A stretch of 15,575 bases of DNA from Christensenella sp. UBA3770 (GTDB lineage: Bacteria > Bacillota > Clostridia > Christensenellales > CAG-1252). The DNA lies in the NCBI GenBank assembly GCA_002371075.1, contig DFFS01000075.1, forward strand, positions 1,139-16,713, given 5' to 3'. Under the pieces are notes generated by a model. The model was not told the DNA's origin, ran no database searches, and saw only the letters and a list, made by a program, of their open reading frames with translations. This document shows, in pieces, positions 5,568 to 12,343 of this stretch (within the stretch, counting starts at the first letter, position 1; the number at the start of each line of letters is the position of its first letter). Made by a program: the position numbers and the translations under genes.

Positions 5568-6341
5568 TTACTTTTCGCTCGCTCTGTTTATAAGGAATCC
5601 GATCGCGCCGGCGGCAAGCAGGGCGACCCCGCTTACGACAAAGCCGATCAACAGCTCTTTCCCCGCTACGTTTGCCTGTTGCAGGATGCTGAGGCGTCCG
5701 TCCAGCCAGTAGTCCGTCAGGTTGATCTTTTCGGAATTGATCGCGGCGTTTCCAAGAGAGAGCAGCAGCGTCAAAACGATGGGGCCGATGATGGAGATCG
5801 CAATGGCGGCGCCCGTCTTTTTGATGCAAACGGCAACTGTAAAATAGATGGTTGCGTAGGCAAAAACAGTCAGTAGGATCGCAAAAAGGGAGGGGACAAG
5901 GTTCTCGCCCGCATTGCCGATCTCACCGAAGATCGCCTTGCCCATCGCAAAGGAAAACAGCGAGCAAACCGCAAAGAAAACGAAGGTCGCCGCAACGGTG
6001 GAAACGTACTTTGCAAAAAAGACCTCCTCGCGTGAGAAACCCTTGGCGTACACGTTTTTGATCGTGTCGCTCGTGTAGTCCTCCGTCACAAAGATGGATA
6101 AGAAGATCGCAAGGATCACGGTTAGGGAAGAGGAAGCCGTGCTCTTGAGCATCGAGATTGACGTGGGCGCCTGAATGACCGCGCCAAACGCCTCGCCAAA
6201 CTCTTCCGAGGAGGCGATGTTGAGGAGCATTTTGTTGGTTGCGGCGCTGATCAGGATCATGATCATCGCGATCGCCAAACAGATGTAAAAGGATTTTGCC
6301 CGCAAAAGGCGACGAAATTCCAAAGACAACAAGTTTTTCAT
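5568..6341 (-). CDS. ABC-2 type exporter permease
   Basis: A 257-residue membrane protein with about six hydrophobic segments: near residues 18-35, then ILAIFLSIFV, FVFFAVCSLFSF, AILLTVFAYATIYFTV, AISIIGPIVLTLLLS and a C-terminal SGVALLAAGAIGFL. Between segments 2 and 3 is EDYTSDTIKNVYAKGFSREEVFFAK, the cytosolic coupling region typical of ABC-2/BcrB-like permeases. Together with the ATPase upstream it should form an export system or a peptide-antibiotic resistance pump in the cytoplasmic membrane; the substrate is unknown. The ATG (6341-6339) lies one base after the ATPase stop, so translation is probably coupled. A weak AAAGG lies in the ATPase 3' end. TAA is at 5570-5568, followed by the shared bidirectional terminator. 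Confidence 0.88.
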   Translation of the reverse strand: MKNLLSLEFRRLLRAKSFYICLAIAMIMILISAATNKMLLNIASSEEFGEAFGAVIQAPTSISMLKSTASSSLTVILAIFLSIFVTEDYTSDTIKNVYAKGFSREEVFFAKYVSTVAATFVFFAVCSLFSFAMGKAIFGEIGNAGENLVPSLFAILLTVFAYATIYFTVAVCIKKTGAAIAISIIGPIVLTLLLSLGNAAINSEKINLTDYWLDGRLSILQQANVAGKELLIGFVVSGVALLAAGAIGFLINRASEK

Positions 6342-6342
6342 A

Positions 6343-7260
6343 TCAGCGGCCCAACCTTTTTATAAAGTACTCTTCAAAACCGTTGTTGTGAACGTACAGC
6401 TCCGAAACGCGCACGCCGTTTTTGACAAGCAGTTCGTTGATGTCGGCGGAGCGGTCCACCCCCTCGTGCAGGAGGAGGGATTTTTTCTTGATCACATAGT
6501 CGGTAAACCCGTTTTGCGAAAGTATGGCGGCGGCTTTTTCAAGGTCGTCCGCAATCACGCGCACGCCGTCTCGGCATCGCTCCGCAAGCTCGCCAGCGGA
6601 GATCTCCTCCACAAGTTTGCCGTCGTTAATGATGCCGTAATCGGTGGCGATCTTTCCCAGCTCGTCCAGCAGGTGGCTGGAGATCAAAAAGGTCACGCCG
6701 CGCTCTCCGTTCAGCTTTAAAATGAGGTCGCGGATCTCCTTGATGCCGGCAGGGTCCAAGCCGTTGATCGGTTCGTCCAAAACAAGGAGTTCGGGGTTGC
6801 CGAGGAGCGAGATGGCGATGCCAAGGCGTTGCTTCATACCAAGCGAAAAATCCCCTGCCTTTTTGCTGCCCACGTTGCCAAGCCCCACAAACGCCAAGAG
6901 GGAGCGGATCTCCTCGTCCGTACCTCCCGCGATCATCGAGAAGCGCTTCATGTTTTCAAAAGCGGTGCAGTTTTTGTAAATGCCGGGGTTCTCGATCAAG
7001 GAGCCGATGCGCGTGCGTTGGCTTTTTAGGTCCTTTGAACCGAACAGGGCGACTTCGCCGCTTGTGGCGGGAATGATCCCGAGGATCATCTTCATCGCAG
7101 TGGTCTTGCCCGCGCCGTTTTTGCCGATGAGTCCGTAAATCGCCCCTTTTGCGACGTGCATATCCATTGCATTTACGGCAAGTTTGTTGGGAAATCGTTT
7201 GGACAAGGCTTGCGTTTCGATCACAAGTTCTCTCGTCTGTTGGGTTTTAACCTCTTGCAT
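6343..7260 (-). CDS. ABC exporter ATP-binding protein, BcrA-like
   Basis: A 305-residue ATPase with all nucleotide-binding motifs: Walker A GKNGAGKT (46-53), signature FSLGMKQR (138-145), Walker B LLVLDEP (158-164), and switch His H196 in ISSHLLDE. The form of the signature and the ~80-residue C-terminal extension fit the bacitracin/lantibiotic-type (BcrA) ATPases that pair with ABC-2 permeases. It powers the permease encoded one base downstream. ATG 7260 is chosen because GGAGGG lies just before it and because the in-frame ATG at 7338 is upstream of the predicted transcript start (~7290). Expression starts from a consensus promoter that is superimposed on that of the divergent TetR-type gene, so repression by that regulator is likely. 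Substrate unknown; bacitracin itself is only one possibility. Confidence 0.92.
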   Translation of the reverse strand: MQEVKTQQTRELVIETQALSKRFPNKLAVNAMDMHVAKGAIYGLIGKNGAGKTTAMKMILGIIPATSGEVALFGSKDLKSQRTRIGSLIENPGIYKNCTAFENMKRFSMIAGGTDEEIRSLLAFVGLGNVGSKKAGDFSLGMKQRLGIAISLLGNPELLVLDEPINGLDPAGIKEIRDLILKLNGERGVTFLISSHLLDELGKIATDYGIINDGKLVEEISAGELAERCRDGVRVIADDLEKAAAILSQNGFTDYVIKKKSLLLHEGVDRSADINELLVKNGVRVSELYVHNNGFEEYFIKRLGR

Positions 7261-7263
7261 ACG

Positions 7264-7269
7264 CCCTCC
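7264..7269 (-). promoter_or_regulatory. Ribosome binding site fixing the ATPase start at 7260
   Basis: Read on the minus strand, GGAGGG is followed by CGT and then ATG. The spacing is short but the site is strong, and it decides against the upstream in-frame ATG at 7338. Confidence 0.75.
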
Positions 7270-7272
7270 GTC

Positions 7273-7301
7273 TTGACATAACGTCGATTTTACTTTATTA
7301 T
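7273..7301 (+). promoter_or_regulatory. Promoter for the TetR-type regulator
   Basis: TTGACA (7273-7278), 17-base spacer, TATTAT (7296-7301). The predicted start is near 7308. It shares its -10 region with the opposite promoter. Confidence 0.8.
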
Positions 7302-7325
7302 ATAAGGACACTTGTGCCTTGTCAA
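7297..7325 (-). promoter_or_regulatory. Promoter for the ABC exporter operon
   Basis: On the minus strand TTGACA (7325-7320), 17-base spacer, TATAAT (7302-7297), a perfect consensus. The -10 overlaps that of the plus-strand promoter by five bases. Confidence 0.85.
7309..7316. promoter_or_regulatory. Possible regulator operator, weak
   Basis: CACTTGTG is a short palindrome sitting at the plus-strand transcript start and inside the minus-strand promoter spacer. That is where a repressor would block both promoters. It is shorter than usual TetR operators, so this is only a suggestion. Confidence 0.25.
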
Positions 7326-7340
7326 GGAAGGGGGTCATAA

Positions 7341-7853
7341 ATGGCTGCGAAAAGACAAAACAAAGCCGTCATCAGAAACGCGATCGAAAACGCGCTGTTT
7401 TCTTTGATGAAACAAAAGGGGTTTGATGATTTCTCCATCTGCGAACTGTGCGACACCGCCGGCGTGGGCAGGTCCAGTTTTTATCGCTACTATGACTCCA
7501 AAGAGGAGGTTTTGGCTGTCTATTTGTTGCGCATTTGGCGCGCTTGGTGCGAGGCAAACGGCGTGCGTGACAAAAGCGGTTTTTCTTTGGAAAACGCAAG
7601 CTCTTTTATCTGTCACGTGTATGAAAACAAAGAACTGTTTGACATGATCTATCAAAACAATCTTGACCGCGTTATCACGATGCTTATCGATCGCAATATC
7701 AAAAGCGGCAAGTTTGTCAAAGATTACGGCGTATCCTTCTTTGTTTACGGCGTGTTCGGCATGCTCAAGGACTGGTGGGCGCGCGGATATACCGATCCGC
7801 CCGAGGAACTGATCGGCGTCATTGAAAACATCTTCACGCACGCGGGAGAATAA
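7341..7853 (+). CDS. TetR/AcrR-family transcriptional regulator
   Basis: A 170-residue regulator with the N-terminal helix-turn-helix of the TetR family: FSICELCDTAGVGRSSFYRYY at about 31-51, preceded by a basic N-terminus (AAKRQNKAVIRNAIENAL). The remainder is helical and would bind ligand and form dimers. The protein is slightly shorter than the usual ~190-210. AAGGAAGGGGG (7324-7334) is a strong ribosome binding site for ATG 7341. It is divergent from the ABC exporter operon, with superimposed promoters, so it most likely represses that operon and itself until a ligand (perhaps the exporter substrate) binds. A terminator follows at 7868-7894, and the next gene has its own promoter. Confidence 0.9.
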   Translation: MAAKRQNKAVIRNAIENALFSLMKQKGFDDFSICELCDTAGVGRSSFYRYYDSKEEVLAVYLLRIWRAWCEANGVRDKSGFSLENASSFICHVYENKELFDMIYQNNLDRVITMLIDRNIKSGKFVKDYGVSFFVYGVFGMLKDWWARGYTDPPEELIGVIENIFTHAGE

Positions 7854-7867
7854 GATACGATGGGGCG

Positions 7868-7894
7868 GCGGCGCAGAGCGTTGCCGCTTTTTTT
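7868..7894 (+). terminator. Terminator after the TetR-type gene
   Basis: GCGGC (7868-7872) pairs with GCCGC (7883-7887); an inner GC/GC pair may form. T7 follows (7888-7894). Confidence 0.75.
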
Positions 7895-7935
7895 CAAATA
7901 ATTTAAAAATTTTTCACTTTATCACGCTAAATTGC

Positions 7936-7965
7936 TTTACAAGCGTTTTTCGGTCATGCTATAAT
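7936..7965 (+). promoter_or_regulatory. Promoter for the amino acid importer operon
   Basis: TTTACA (7936-7941), 18-base spacer, TATAAT (7960-7965). A small hairpin GCTCA/TGAGC (7968-7972/7982-7986) would form at the very 5' end of the transcript. Confidence 0.7.
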
Positions 7966-8005
7966 AAGCTCACGCTTGAAATGAGCAATTTATTTTTTGG
8001 TATAA

Positions 8006-8011
8006 AAGGAG
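8006..8011 (+). promoter_or_regulatory. Ribosome binding site deciding the start at 8019
   Basis: AAGGAG is one base from ATG 8013 but seven bases from ATG 8019, so 8019 is the better start. Confidence 0.7.
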
Positions 8012-8018
8012 TATGAAA

Positions 8019-8834
8019 ATGAAAAAAATCATCATCACGTTGTTGGTTATCGCGATTGCGCTTTCTTGTGTGGTCGGCGCGGTCGCTTGCAAGAAGACCG
8101 ATAAGGTCATCACCGTCGGTTACACCCTCTATGAACCGATGAACTACGAAGAGAACGGTGAGCTCGTCGGCTTTGACACCGATCTTGCCAAGGCGGTTTT
8201 TGAGGATCTCGGTTACACCGTCGTCTTCAAGGAGATCAACTGGGACGCAAAGTACGTTGACTTGAACGCCGGCACCATCGATTGCATCTGGAACGGCTTC
8301 ACCTCTTCCGGCACCGATGAGGATGCGCAGGGCAACGAAGCCAACCGCCGCGACCTTGTTGATTTCAGCTATGACTATATGAAGAACTATCAAGCCGTCG
8401 TCGTCAAGGCTTCCGCCAAGAGCCAATACACCGATTTCGCCACTTCCTTTGCCGGCAAGATCGGTTACGTTGAGGCGGAGAGCGCCGGTGAATCCTATGC
8501 GGAGAACGCCGTCGGCGCTACCGTAAACACCGCCAAGAGCCAAATGCAGGCGATCCAACAGGTCAAGGCAAGCGCCGCTGACTTTGCGGTCGTTGACTAT
8601 CTCCTTGCCAACGCGATCATCGGAAAGGGTGATTTCTCCGATTTGGCTTTCGTTGCGGAGCTCAATTCCGAGGCGGAGTACTATGCGATCGGCTTCAAGA
8701 AGGGCAGCGACCTGACCGCAAAGGTCAACGAGACCCTGGAGAAGTTTGGCAAGAACGGCAAGTTGGCTGAGATCGCTGCCAAGTATCAGTTGGACAACGC
8801 GGTGATCACCGATTACTCTTCACAAAAGAAATAA
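8019..8834 (+). CDS. Polar amino acid ABC transporter substrate-binding lipoprotein
   Basis: A 271-residue extracellular binding protein (SBP_bac_3 family) that captures an amino acid and hands it to the permease encoded downstream. The signal peptide MKKIIITLLVIAIALSC is followed by a lipobox ending at C24 (GAVAC, then KKTDK); C17 is a less likely anchor. The mature part starts TVGYTLYEPMNYEENGELVGFDTDLAKAV, the typical ligand-fold opening, with NRRDLVDFSYDYM and the hinge-region GKIGYVEAESAGES later on. ATG 8019 is preferred to 8013 because of ribosome binding site spacing. A very strong terminator lies between this gene and the permease gene, so the binding protein should be made in excess, as is usual for such operons. 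The exact amino acid cannot be told. Confidence 0.93.
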   Translation: MKKIIITLLVIAIALSCVVGAVACKKTDKVITVGYTLYEPMNYEENGELVGFDTDLAKAVFEDLGYTVVFKEINWDAKYVDLNAGTIDCIWNGFTSSGTDEDAQGNEANRRDLVDFSYDYMKNYQAVVVKASAKSQYTDFATSFAGKIGYVEAESAGESYAENAVGATVNTAKSQMQAIQQVKASAADFAVVDYLLANAIIGKGDFSDLAFVAELNSEAEYYAIGFKKGSDLTAKVNETLEKFGKNGKLAEIAAKYQLDNAVITDYSSQKK

Positions 8835-8847
8835 GTATTTGATTATC

Positions 8848-8887
8848 GGATCGTCTGCGACCATCTTTCGCAGACGATCCCTTTTTT
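8848..8887 (+). terminator. Intra-operon terminator after the binding-protein gene
   Basis: GGATCGTCTGCGA (8848-8860) pairs perfectly over 13 bp with TCGCAGACGATCC (8868-8880) around CCATCTT, then C and T6. It should end most transcripts after the binding-protein gene, with read-through feeding the permease and ATPase genes. Confidence 0.92.
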
Positions 8888-8891
8888 GCAA

Positions 8892-9581
8892 ATGAGTTTT
8901 TTAGACGTAACGTTATATCTTTTAAACGGATTTAAGCTGACTTGCTTGCTGTTTGCCTTGACGCTTGTCTTCGCGCTTCCTTTGGGGCTTTTGATCTCTT
9001 TTTGCACGATGAGCCGCATCAAGCCGCTCAGCATCCTGTTTAAGATCATCGTTTGGATCGTCAGGGGCATCCCCTTGATGCTTCAAATTTTCATCATCTA
9101 TTACGTGCCCGGGTTCTTAAATAACAACATCTTCGCAAAGGTCGATTTGTATTTCCTGCTCAACTATCAGGTGCAGGATATGGGGCGTTTTATCGCGGTG
9201 GTCATCGCGTTTTCTATCAATTACGCCTGCTACTTTTCGGAGATCTACCGTGGCGGCATCCAAAGCATCCCCAACGGACAGTATGAGGCTTGCGCCGTGC
9301 TTGGCATGACCAAGGGGCAAACCTTCTCTCACGTGATATTGCCGCAGGTCGTCAAGCGCATCGTCCCGCCGATGAGCAACGAGATCATCACCCTCGTCAA
9401 GGACACCGCCCTTGCGCGCGTGATCTTGGTCACCGAGCTCATCATGAAAGCGGAGCGACTGATGGCGTCCGCCTTGGTTTGGCCTTTGTTCTACACCGGC
9501 GTATTCTATCTGATCTTTGTCGGCGTGCTGACCCTCCTTTTCGGTTTCATCGAGAAGAAGATGAGCTATTACAAGGTATAA
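8892..9581 (+). CDS. Polar amino acid ABC transporter permease, HisM-like
   Basis: A 229-residue membrane protein with about five hydrophobic segments, starting with LYLLNGFKLTCLLFALTLVFALP. The EAA loop that docks on the ATPase is YEACAVLGMTKGQTFSHVILPQ (131-152), diagnostic for the His/Glu/Gln type permeases. It probably forms a homodimeric channel, since only one permease gene is present. The start is ATG 8892, only four bases after the T-run of the terminator, and no ribosome binding site is visible. An in-frame TTG at 8886 is no better. The N-terminus reads like a normal family start, so the start is probably right in spite of this. The stop TAA (9579-9581) overlaps the ribosome binding site of the ATPase gene. 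Confidence 0.92.
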   Translation: MSFLDVTLYLLNGFKLTCLLFALTLVFALPLGLLISFCTMSRIKPLSILFKIIVWIVRGIPLMLQIFIIYYVPGFLNNNIFAKVDLYFLLNYQVQDMGRFIAVVIAFSINYACYFSEIYRGGIQSIPNGQYEACAVLGMTKGQTFSHVILPQVVKRIVPPMSNEIITLVKDTALARVILVTELIMKAERLMASALVWPLFYTGVFYLIFVGVLTLLFGFIEKKMSYYKV

Positions 9582-9591
9582 GGAGGCGCGT

Positions 9592-10425
9592 ATGGCAATT
9601 TTGGAAGTAAGAGGCATCAAAAAGAGCTTTGGCGACACCAACGTTTTGAAAGGCATTGATTTCTCTTTGGAAAAGGGGGAAGTGCTTGCCATCATCGGGT
9701 CCTCCGGCAGCGGTAAGACGACGCTCCTTCGTTGCTTAAACTTTTTGGAGTTTGCGGACGAGGGCACCATTGCGGTAAACGACGAAGTGTTGTATGACGG
9801 CGCGGCGGAAAAGGTCGCCAAGAAAAAGCTCAAGCACAACGACGGTATGCTGCGCAAAAAGCGCTTGCACTTTGGGCTTGTGTTTCAAAACTTCAATCTG
9901 TTCCCGCACAAGTCGGTGATAGACAATCTGATGCTCGCGCCCGTGTTGCAAGCAAAATCCGAGCTTTCGTTTATCGAAAGGTGGCGCTTTGAAAAAAGCC
10001 GTGCTTATGCCGCTATCCGCGAAAAGGCGCTTGCCACCCTCTCCCGTGTGGGTCTTGCCGAAAAGAAAAACAACTATCCGTGCGAGCTTTCGGGCGGGCA
10101 GCAACAGCGCGTGGCGATCGCTCGCGCCCTGGTGATGAACCCCGATATCCTTTGCTTTGACGAGCCCACCAGCGCCCTCGATCCCGAGCTGACGGGGGAG
10201 GTCTTAAAGGTCATTCGCGAGCTGAAGGACACCGATACCACGATGATCGTTGTCACGCACGAGATGGAGTTTGCGTCCGACGTTGCGGATAAAGTCATCT
10301 ATATGGCGGACGGCGTCATTGAGGAGGCGGGCACGCCGGAAGAGGTCTTCCGTCACCCCAAAAGCGAAAAGACAAAGGCTTTTCTCTCTTCGCGCAAAAC
10401 CGCCGCGGGCGGAAAGGACGAGTAA
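9592..10425 (+). CDS. Polar amino acid ABC transporter ATP-binding protein, GlnQ-like
   Basis: A 277-residue ATPase energising import through the HisM-like permease. It shows Walker A GSSGSGKT (36-43), Q-loop Q99 in LVFQNFNLFPH, signature LSGGQQQR (166-173), Walker B ILCFDEP (186-192) and switch His H223 in VTHEMEFA. It is some 35 residues longer than GlnQ (~240). The extra residues sit before the Q-loop (~66-93, Lys-rich) and between Q-loop and signature (~121-140, containing FIERWRFEKSRAYA). Larger forms of this kind occur in some Bacillota importers, so they are probably clade-specific loops. AAGGAGG (9580-9586) lies five bases before ATG 9592. A strong terminator follows. Confidence 0.95.
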   Translation: MAILEVRGIKKSFGDTNVLKGIDFSLEKGEVLAIIGSSGSGKTTLLRCLNFLEFADEGTIAVNDEVLYDGAAEKVAKKKLKHNDGMLRKKRLHFGLVFQNFNLFPHKSVIDNLMLAPVLQAKSELSFIERWRFEKSRAYAAIREKALATLSRVGLAEKKNNYPCELSGGQQQRVAIARALVMNPDILCFDEPTSALDPELTGEVLKVIRELKDTDTTMIVVTHEMEFASDVADKVIYMADGVIEEAGTPEEVFRHPKSEKTKAFLSSRKTAAGGKDE

Positions 10426-10434
10426 ACCAAAACG

Positions 10435-10470
10435 CTCCCTTGATCAAAAGGCGGTCAAGGGAGTTTTTTT
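10435..10470 (+). terminator. Terminator of the amino acid importer operon
   Basis: CTCCCTTGA (10435-10443) pairs with TCAAGGGAG (10455-10463), followed by T7. Confidence 0.92.
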
Positions 10471-10494
10471 ATGTCCGTCGTGAGAGTTTTCGCA

Positions 10495-10523
10495 TTGACT
10501 TTTCAACCCTTCCGTGCTACAAT
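10495..10523 (+). promoter_or_regulatory. Promoter for mrp-pyrR
   Basis: TTGACT (10495-10500), 17-base spacer, TACAAT (10518-10523). The leader is only about 22 bases, with GAGGT (10542-10546) as ribosome binding site and no room for a PyrR-type attenuator. Confidence 0.75.
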
Positions 10524-10551
10524 AAACTATCAAAAATTTGCGAGGTAAACT

Positions 10552-11367
10552 ATGGCTTGCGATCACAATTGCAGCGAATGCGGTGAAAGCTGCTCCGAAA
10601 GAAGCGGCGGCATTCAAAAAGAGCGTCTGCACGAGCTCTCCCGTGTAAAAAAGGTCATCGGCGTGATCAGCGGTAAGGGCGGCGTTGGAAAGTCGCTCGT
10701 CACCTCTCTTTTGGCGGTGGCGATGCAGCGCCGCGGCTATCGCGCTGCTATCATGGACGCGGATATCACCGGTCCGTCCATTCCGCGCGCTTTTGGCGTA
10801 AAGGGGGCGGCTTTTGGAGACGAGAGCGGCATCCTCCCGATGGAGAGCGCTTTCGGCACGCAAATCATGAGCATCAACTTTTTGCTGGAAAACGAGACCG
10901 ATCCCGTCGTTTGGCGCGGTCCCGTTCTTGCCGGCATGGTAAAGAACTTTTGGACGCAGGTGGTCTGGAGGGACGTGGACTTTATGTTTGTGGACATGCC
11001 TCCCGGCACGGGCGACGTGCCGCTGACCGTCATGCAGTCCCTGCCGCTTGACGGGGTGGTCGTGGTCACCACGCCGCAGGATCTTGTGGAAATGATCGTC
11101 AAAAAGGCGGTCAAAATGACGGAGCTTTTAAATGTCCCCGTCATCGGCTTTGTGGAGAATATGGCGTATTTCAAGTGCCCGACTTGCGGGGAGAAACACC
11201 GCATCTTCGGAGAGGGCAAAGCGCAAAGCATCCGCAAAGAGACGGGCAAGGTGGTGGAGGAGCTCCCCATCGATCCCGCCGTCGCATCTCTTGCCGATCA
11301 CGGCAAGATCGAACTGGTGGAGGAGGATCTTTTATCCTCTCTTGCCGACGAGGTGGAAAAACTATGA
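10552..11367 (+). CDS. mrp: Mrp/NBP35-type Fe-S cluster carrier ATPase
   Basis: A 271-residue P-loop ATPase of the Mrp/NBP35 family, thought to bind and hand over 4Fe-4S clusters to apo-proteins in the cytoplasm. The deviant Walker A GKGGVGKS is at 41-48, with DADITGPSIPR at 70-79 and the VDMPPGTGD region at ~147-155. The C-terminal CPTC (C209, C212) is the pair that holds the bridging cluster in dimers. The N-terminus has a further cysteine group, C3, C7, C10 and C14 (CxxxCxxCxxxC), reminiscent of the N-terminal cluster of eukaryotic NBP35 but with different spacing. No DUF59-like domain precedes it. Its TGA overlaps the pyrR ATG by four bases (ATGA), so the two are translationally coupled. 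Family assignment is firm; the client proteins are unknown. Confidence 0.94.
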   Translation: MACDHNCSECGESCSERSGGIQKERLHELSRVKKVIGVISGKGGVGKSLVTSLLAVAMQRRGYRAAIMDADITGPSIPRAFGVKGAAFGDESGILPMESAFGTQIMSINFLLENETDPVVWRGPVLAGMVKNFWTQVVWRDVDFMFVDMPPGTGDVPLTVMQSLPLDGVVVVTTPQDLVEMIVKKAVKMTELLNVPVIGFVENMAYFKCPTCGEKHRIFGEGKAQSIRKETGKVVEELPIDPAVASLADHGKIELVEEDLLSSLADEVEKL

Positions 11368-11897
11368 AGAGAAAATCCGTCTTAATGGATGAATCCGCCG
11401 TCGTGCGCGTGCTCGTTCGCATTTCGCACGAGATCTTGGAAAAGAACAAGGGCACGGAGGATCTGGTGCTTCTCGGCATTAAGCGTCGCGGCGTGCCAAT
11501 GGCGGAAAGGATCCGCAAAAACATCTGCATGATCGAGGGGCACGACGTCCCTTGCGGCTCCCTTGACATCACGCTTTATCGCGACGATTTGACCGAGCTT
11601 TCGCCCGACGCATCCGTCGTCAGCTCGGATTTTCCGTGCGACATCGTAAACAAAAACGTGATCCTCGTGGACGACGTGCTCTTTACGGGGCGCACCGTGC
11701 GCGCGGCGATCGAAGCCATCCTTGACAAAGGCAGACCCAAGACCATTCAACTTGCCGTGCTGGTGGACAGGGGGCACAGGGAGCTTCCGATCCGCGCGGA
11801 TTACGTCGGCAAGAACGTTCCCACTTCCTTAAAGGAGATGATCGAAGTCGCCTTTGGCGAAGTGGACGGGGAAACCTCCGTTTATCTTGCGGAATAA
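11364..11897 (+). CDS. pyrR: Bifunctional pyr operon regulator / uracil phosphoribosyltransferase PyrR
   Basis: A 177-residue phosphoribosyltransferase-fold protein. Family members bind UMP/UTP and a conserved loop in pyr mRNAs to cause attenuation, and also convert uracil plus PRPP to UMP. Highly typical segments are present: LGIKRRGVPMA (37-47), LDITLYRDDL (67-76), the PRPP loop VILVDDVLFTGRT (99-111) and LAVLVDRGHRELPIRADYVG (130-149), then KNVPTS. ATG 11364 overlaps the end of mrp (ATGA); longer in-frame forms starting inside mrp are not credible. No pyr biosynthesis gene is next to it here, and I find no PyrR binding loop upstream of uraA-upp. Its targets are therefore probably elsewhere. 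A hairpin CGCGGC/GCCGCG (11903-11919) and a terminator follow. Confidence 0.96.
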   Translation: MKRKSVLMDESAVVRVLVRISHEILEKNKGTEDLVLLGIKRRGVPMAERIRKNICMIEGHDVPCGSLDITLYRDDLTELSPDASVVSSDFPCDIVNKNVILVDDVLFTGRTVRAAIEAILDKGRPKTIQLAVLVDRGHRELPIRADYVGKNVPTSLKEMIEVAFGEVDGETSVYLAE

Positions 11898-11930
11898 AAA
11901 GACGCGGCTTTGCGCCGCGCCCCAACGCAT

Positions 11931-11960
11931 AAAAAAAAGTCGGCTCCTCGCCGACTTTTT
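11931..11960. terminator. Bidirectional terminator between pyrR and the HU gene
   Basis: GTCGGC (11939-11944) pairs with GCCGAC (11950-11955) around TCCTC, with A8 before and T5 after, so it can serve both convergent genes. An additional 6-bp hairpin lies just upstream at 11903-11919. Confidence 0.88.
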
Positions 11961-11980
11961 TATTCAATTGTTACTTGCAA

Positions 11981-12256
11981 TTACGCGTTGAAAGCGTCCT
12001 TGTAAGCCTTGCCGAACTTCAAAACCGGCTTCTTGCTTGCAGCGATCTTGATCTTTGCGCCGGTAGCGGGGTTGATGCCCTCTTTGGCGGGAACGTCCTT
12101 CATTTCAAAGGAGCCGAAGCCGACGAGAGAAACTTTGTCCCCTGCCTTGAGAGCTTCGGTAACAACGTCGATAAATGCATCCAAAGCCTTGGCGGACTGT
12201 GCGTTAGAGAGCTCCGCTTTTGCGGCTATAGCTTTCACTAATTCGGTTTTTGTCAT
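11981..12256 (-). CDS. hup: HU-family DNA-binding protein
   Basis: A 91-residue histone-like protein that binds and bends DNA as a dimer. It reads MTKTELVKAIAAKAELSNAQ at the start, then the VSLVGFGSFEM core (about 43-53) and the DNA-contacting arm with GINPATGAKIKIAASKK, ending in FGKAYKDAFNA. The canonical arm tip is RNPxTG; here the Arg is Ile (GINP) and the arm before it (KDVPAKE) has fewer basic residues than usual. The Pro that intercalates DNA is kept. ATG 12256-12254 has GGAGGT eight bases upstream and a perfect promoter. In-frame codons upstream lie beyond the transcript start. Convergent with pyrR. Confidence 0.95.
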   Translation of the reverse strand: MTKTELVKAIAAKAELSNAQSAKALDAFIDVVTEALKAGDKVSLVGFGSFEMKDVPAKEGINPATGAKIKIAASKKPVLKFGKAYKDAFNA

Positions 12257-12293
12257 TTGATTATACCTCCCTTTGACAAAAAATGTTATCTTG

Positions 12294-12322
12294 ATTATAT
12301 CATACAAAATCTTGCGTGTCAA
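12294..12322 (-). promoter_or_regulatory. Promoter for the HU gene, perfect consensus
   Basis: On the minus strand TTGACA (12322-12317), 17-base spacer, TATAAT (12299-12294). This fits the high expression expected of a nucleoid protein. Confidence 0.9.
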
Positions 12323-12343
12323 TAGGACGAAACCAACTAAATG

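Noticed and set aside
7261..7338. N-terminal extension of the ABC ATPase from ATG 7338
   Set aside because: This start lies within and upstream of the consensus promoter, so it would not be transcribed. GGAGGG sits before ATG 7260, where the family-like sequence begins soon after.
7335..7841. 168-codon minus-strand frame opposite the TetR-type gene
   Set aside because: It lies wholly antisense to a well-supported regulator, with no signals and low-quality composition.
11175..11363. Extended pyrR frame starting inside mrp
   Set aside because: The extra residues are the out-of-frame reading of mrp codons. The ATGA overlap start gives the standard PyrR N-terminus and length.
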